Positions 22,947-24,138 of a stretch of 24,138 nucleotides of DNA are shown here, one piece after another. The position numbers were made by a program, and so were the translations under genes. This DNA is from DATFYM01 sp035315065. GTDB lineage: Bacteria; Acidobacteriota; Terriglobia; UBA7540. Location of the stretch: positions 1 to 24,138 of the forward strand of contig DATFYM010000124.1 in the NCBI GenBank assembly GCA_035315065.1, given 5' to 3'. The notes beneath the pieces are model-generated. The model worked only from the letters and a program-made list of their open reading frames with translations. It was not told where the DNA came from and made no database searches. The number at the start of each line of letters is the position of its first letter. The stretch's first letter is position 1.

Positions 22947-23163
22947 TGGTAGTGGTGTCATTTGACAAAAGAAGAGAATCCACAGATCACGCAGATTTCC
23001 CAGATTTAGAAAAGAGCCACAGGCCGCGCACTCAGCGTTGTCACAAGTCCAATGAAGCCACCATTTGCTGGTTACCCTTCGTCGAGCAAGCACCTTCTTC
23101 TCTTAATCTTCGAAATCTGCGTAATCTGTGGATTCCATTCTTCCCCAAATGACACCACCACCA
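22947..23163. repeat. Nonad inverted repeat (CGCAGATTT unit)
   Basis: The left arm (22947-23014) and right arm (23097-23163) are imperfect inverted complements of about 67 nt. They share outer TGGTGTCATTTG and the run AATCCACAGAT-ACGCAGATTTC (one base differing). The units are 9 nt (CACAGATCA CGCAGATTT against CACAGATTA CGCAGATTT). An 82-nt loop carries no gene. It occupies the divergent gap between the CocE-like and TonB genes. Confidence 0.85.
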
Positions 23164-23330
23164 ACGAAATGGCTCGTCGTTGATCGAGCGGGGCTGCCGG
23201 TAGGAAGCCGGGAGAAGTATGAAAGGAAAAGCCGGCCTAGAAGCGGGTCTGCGCTGCACTCACTCGGGACCTTCTAAGCGCCCGAGAGCGATGCCCGAAA
23301 AGCGGAGCTTCGCGGATTAATTCTTCCCAG

Positions 23331-23359
23331 TTGCTTACAACCCACGGACCGCCTAAAAT
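23331..23359 (+). promoter_or_regulatory. Candidate promoter for the TonB-domain gene
   Basis: TTGCTT (23331-23336) and TAAAAT (23354-23359) are separated by exactly 17 nt; the -10 matches consensus at five of six positions. The gene's ATG is 60 nt downstream with a strong GGAGGAGG ribosome site at 23407-23414. A GGCAAA/TTTGCC pair in the leader could form a hairpin just before the ribosome site. The rest of 23164-23330 shows no gene. Confidence 0.55.
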
Positions 23360-23419
23360 ATCCTTCATTGGCAAACCGGCGAGTCAACCCGGGTGGTCGT
23401 TTTGCCGGAGGAGGTTGCC

Positions 23420-24138
23420 ATGTCAAAGCCGCGCTTGATTGTCCCCTTCCTGGCTATCAGCGCCAGCCTTCTGGCCGGCATAGAGCTAATGGCGTCGCCC
23501 TTTCCGTCGCAGGCGGTGTCCCAGAGCTCTAAGTCAGAGCAGGCGCAAAGCGAGAGCCCCAAGCCGCTATTCTATTTCGTGTCGACGGGCGACTTGAAGC
23601 TGGAGCACCGAGTTAGCCCTGCCTACCCGCCGGGAGCGAGGTTGGGGCGACTCCAAGGAGACGTCGTTCTTGATCTGACCGTGGGCGCAGACGGCAGCGT
23701 CTCCGATGCCAAGGTGAAAGGCGGCCCTCCGGTGCTCGTGAACGCCGCTCTTGAGGCGGTCCGGCAGTGGAAATACGCCGCGAGCTCGCAGTTGCCCGCG
23801 ACCACCTCGGTATTGGTGCAGTTCCGCCTTGAGAGACCCTTGCCGTCCGGTTTCAAACACGACCGCAACCACTACCCTAACCACGGGCTTTTCGTAAACG
23901 GAGATGGACCATACCCGTCACCATTCTACCCCGAAGAGGCCAAGCGCCAGCACATTCAGGGGATGGTGGCTCTCGAAGTTACCGCCGATGCCGACGGCGA
24001 AATCTCTGATTACCGGGTGCTGAAGAGCGATCACGAGCTACTGACGGAAGCGTCCGTGCGGCTGCTCAAGGCTCCACTCTGCTCGGCTCAGGACTTGGGC
24101 CGATCGGCACAGCTTCGTTGCCGCGCCATGGGGTTGAG
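23420..24138 (+). CDS. Protein with two TonB C-terminal-like domains (truncated by window edge)
   Basis: The frame stays open from ATG 23420 to the window end (239 codons). A signal peptide or anchor (IVPFLAISASLLAGIELMAS) is followed by a Ser/Gln-rich linker (31-50). A first TonB_C-like domain covers about 62-138: HRVSPAYPPGARLGRLQGDV, VGADGSVSDAKV, ALEAVRQWKY. A second begins at about 166: SPFYPEEAKRQHIQGMVALE, TADADGEISDYRVL. TonB C-domains normally contact outer-membrane transporters; acidobacterial proteins of this sort lack the cytoplasmic energising part and their role is unclear. GGAGGAGG lies 5 nt before the ATG. It is divergent from the CocE-like gene. Confidence 0.82.
   Translation, partial: MSKPRLIVPFLAISASLLAGIELMASPFPSQAVSQSSKSEQAQSESPKPLFYFVSTGDLKLEHRVSPAYPPGARLGRLQGDVVLDLTVGADGSVSDAKVKGGPPVLVNAALEAVRQWKYAASSQLPATTSVLVQFRLERPLPSGFKHDRNHYPNHGLFVNGDGPYPSPFYPEEAKRQHIQGMVALEVTADADGEISDYRVLKSDHELLTEASVRLLKAPLCSAQDLGRSAQLRCRAMGL

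Noticed and set aside
22919..23152. Short plus-strand frame in the divergent gap
   Set aside because: It is built from the nonad repeat and has no ribosome site or motif.

Overview
The window looks like chromosome from a GC-rich soil-type bacterium, most likely Acidobacteriota (Terriglobia-like). The reasons are the gene families: a KSTGPRTPEGK-type protein, a short CPCC protein, a DUF1680/GH127 enzyme, a stand-alone methylmalonyl-CoA mutase large subunit, MacB-like permeases and TonB-domain proteins. Lineage is inferred from family content; no rRNA or tRNA gene is visible.

Layout. 1-81: N-terminus of an IS630-like transposase running off the left edge, with an AT-richer flank. 316-4311 (+): a CPCC zinc-ribbon-like protein, a two-helix membrane protein, methylmalonyl-CoA mutase large subunit and a beta-CASP ribonuclease. 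4363-9350 (-): an HD hydrolase, then (in transcription order) a KSTGPRTPEGK protein, ABC ATPase, FtsX/MacB permease and a secreted esterase whose start overlaps the permease stop by 4 nt. 9802-16613 (mostly +): a Tat-exported GH127 enzyme, a PAP2 membrane phosphatase, an isoprenylcysteine-methyltransferase-like membrane protein with a long C-terminal extension, a small opposite-strand membrane ORF, and a Tat-exported GH9 glucanase. 16836-22858 (-): a secreted CocE/NonD hydrolase, a MmcQ/YjbR protein, a secreted SGNH hydrolase, a ketoglutarate-semialdehyde-type dehydrogenase and a U32-peptidase-like protein. 23420-end (+): a TonB-domain protein that runs off the right edge.

Metabolic reading: five exported hydrolases (GH127, GH9, esterase, SGNH, CocE-like) suggest breakdown of plant or microbial polymers. 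The dehydrogenase could feed released pentose (or hydroxyproline) carbon into 2-oxoglutarate, and the mutase links propionyl-CoA to succinyl-CoA. These links are inferred from content, not from one operon.

The most unusual signal is between the genes. About eleven intergenic gaps carry a pair of inverted arms, and each arm is built from degenerate short tandem units of fixed length: mostly 7 nt, twice 8 nt and once 9 nt. Unit sequence differs from locus to locus (GTGGCTA, AATGATG, AGCNNTC, GGGRTTC, CAATCNN, GGTAAAG and others), but the architecture recurs. Arms reach 62-70 nt and several are 85-95% complementary. Separate three-hairpin, REP-like and 28-bp tandem repeats are also present. The heptad hairpins look like a family defined by structure rather than sequence, and they also create false N-terminal extensions in long reading frames.
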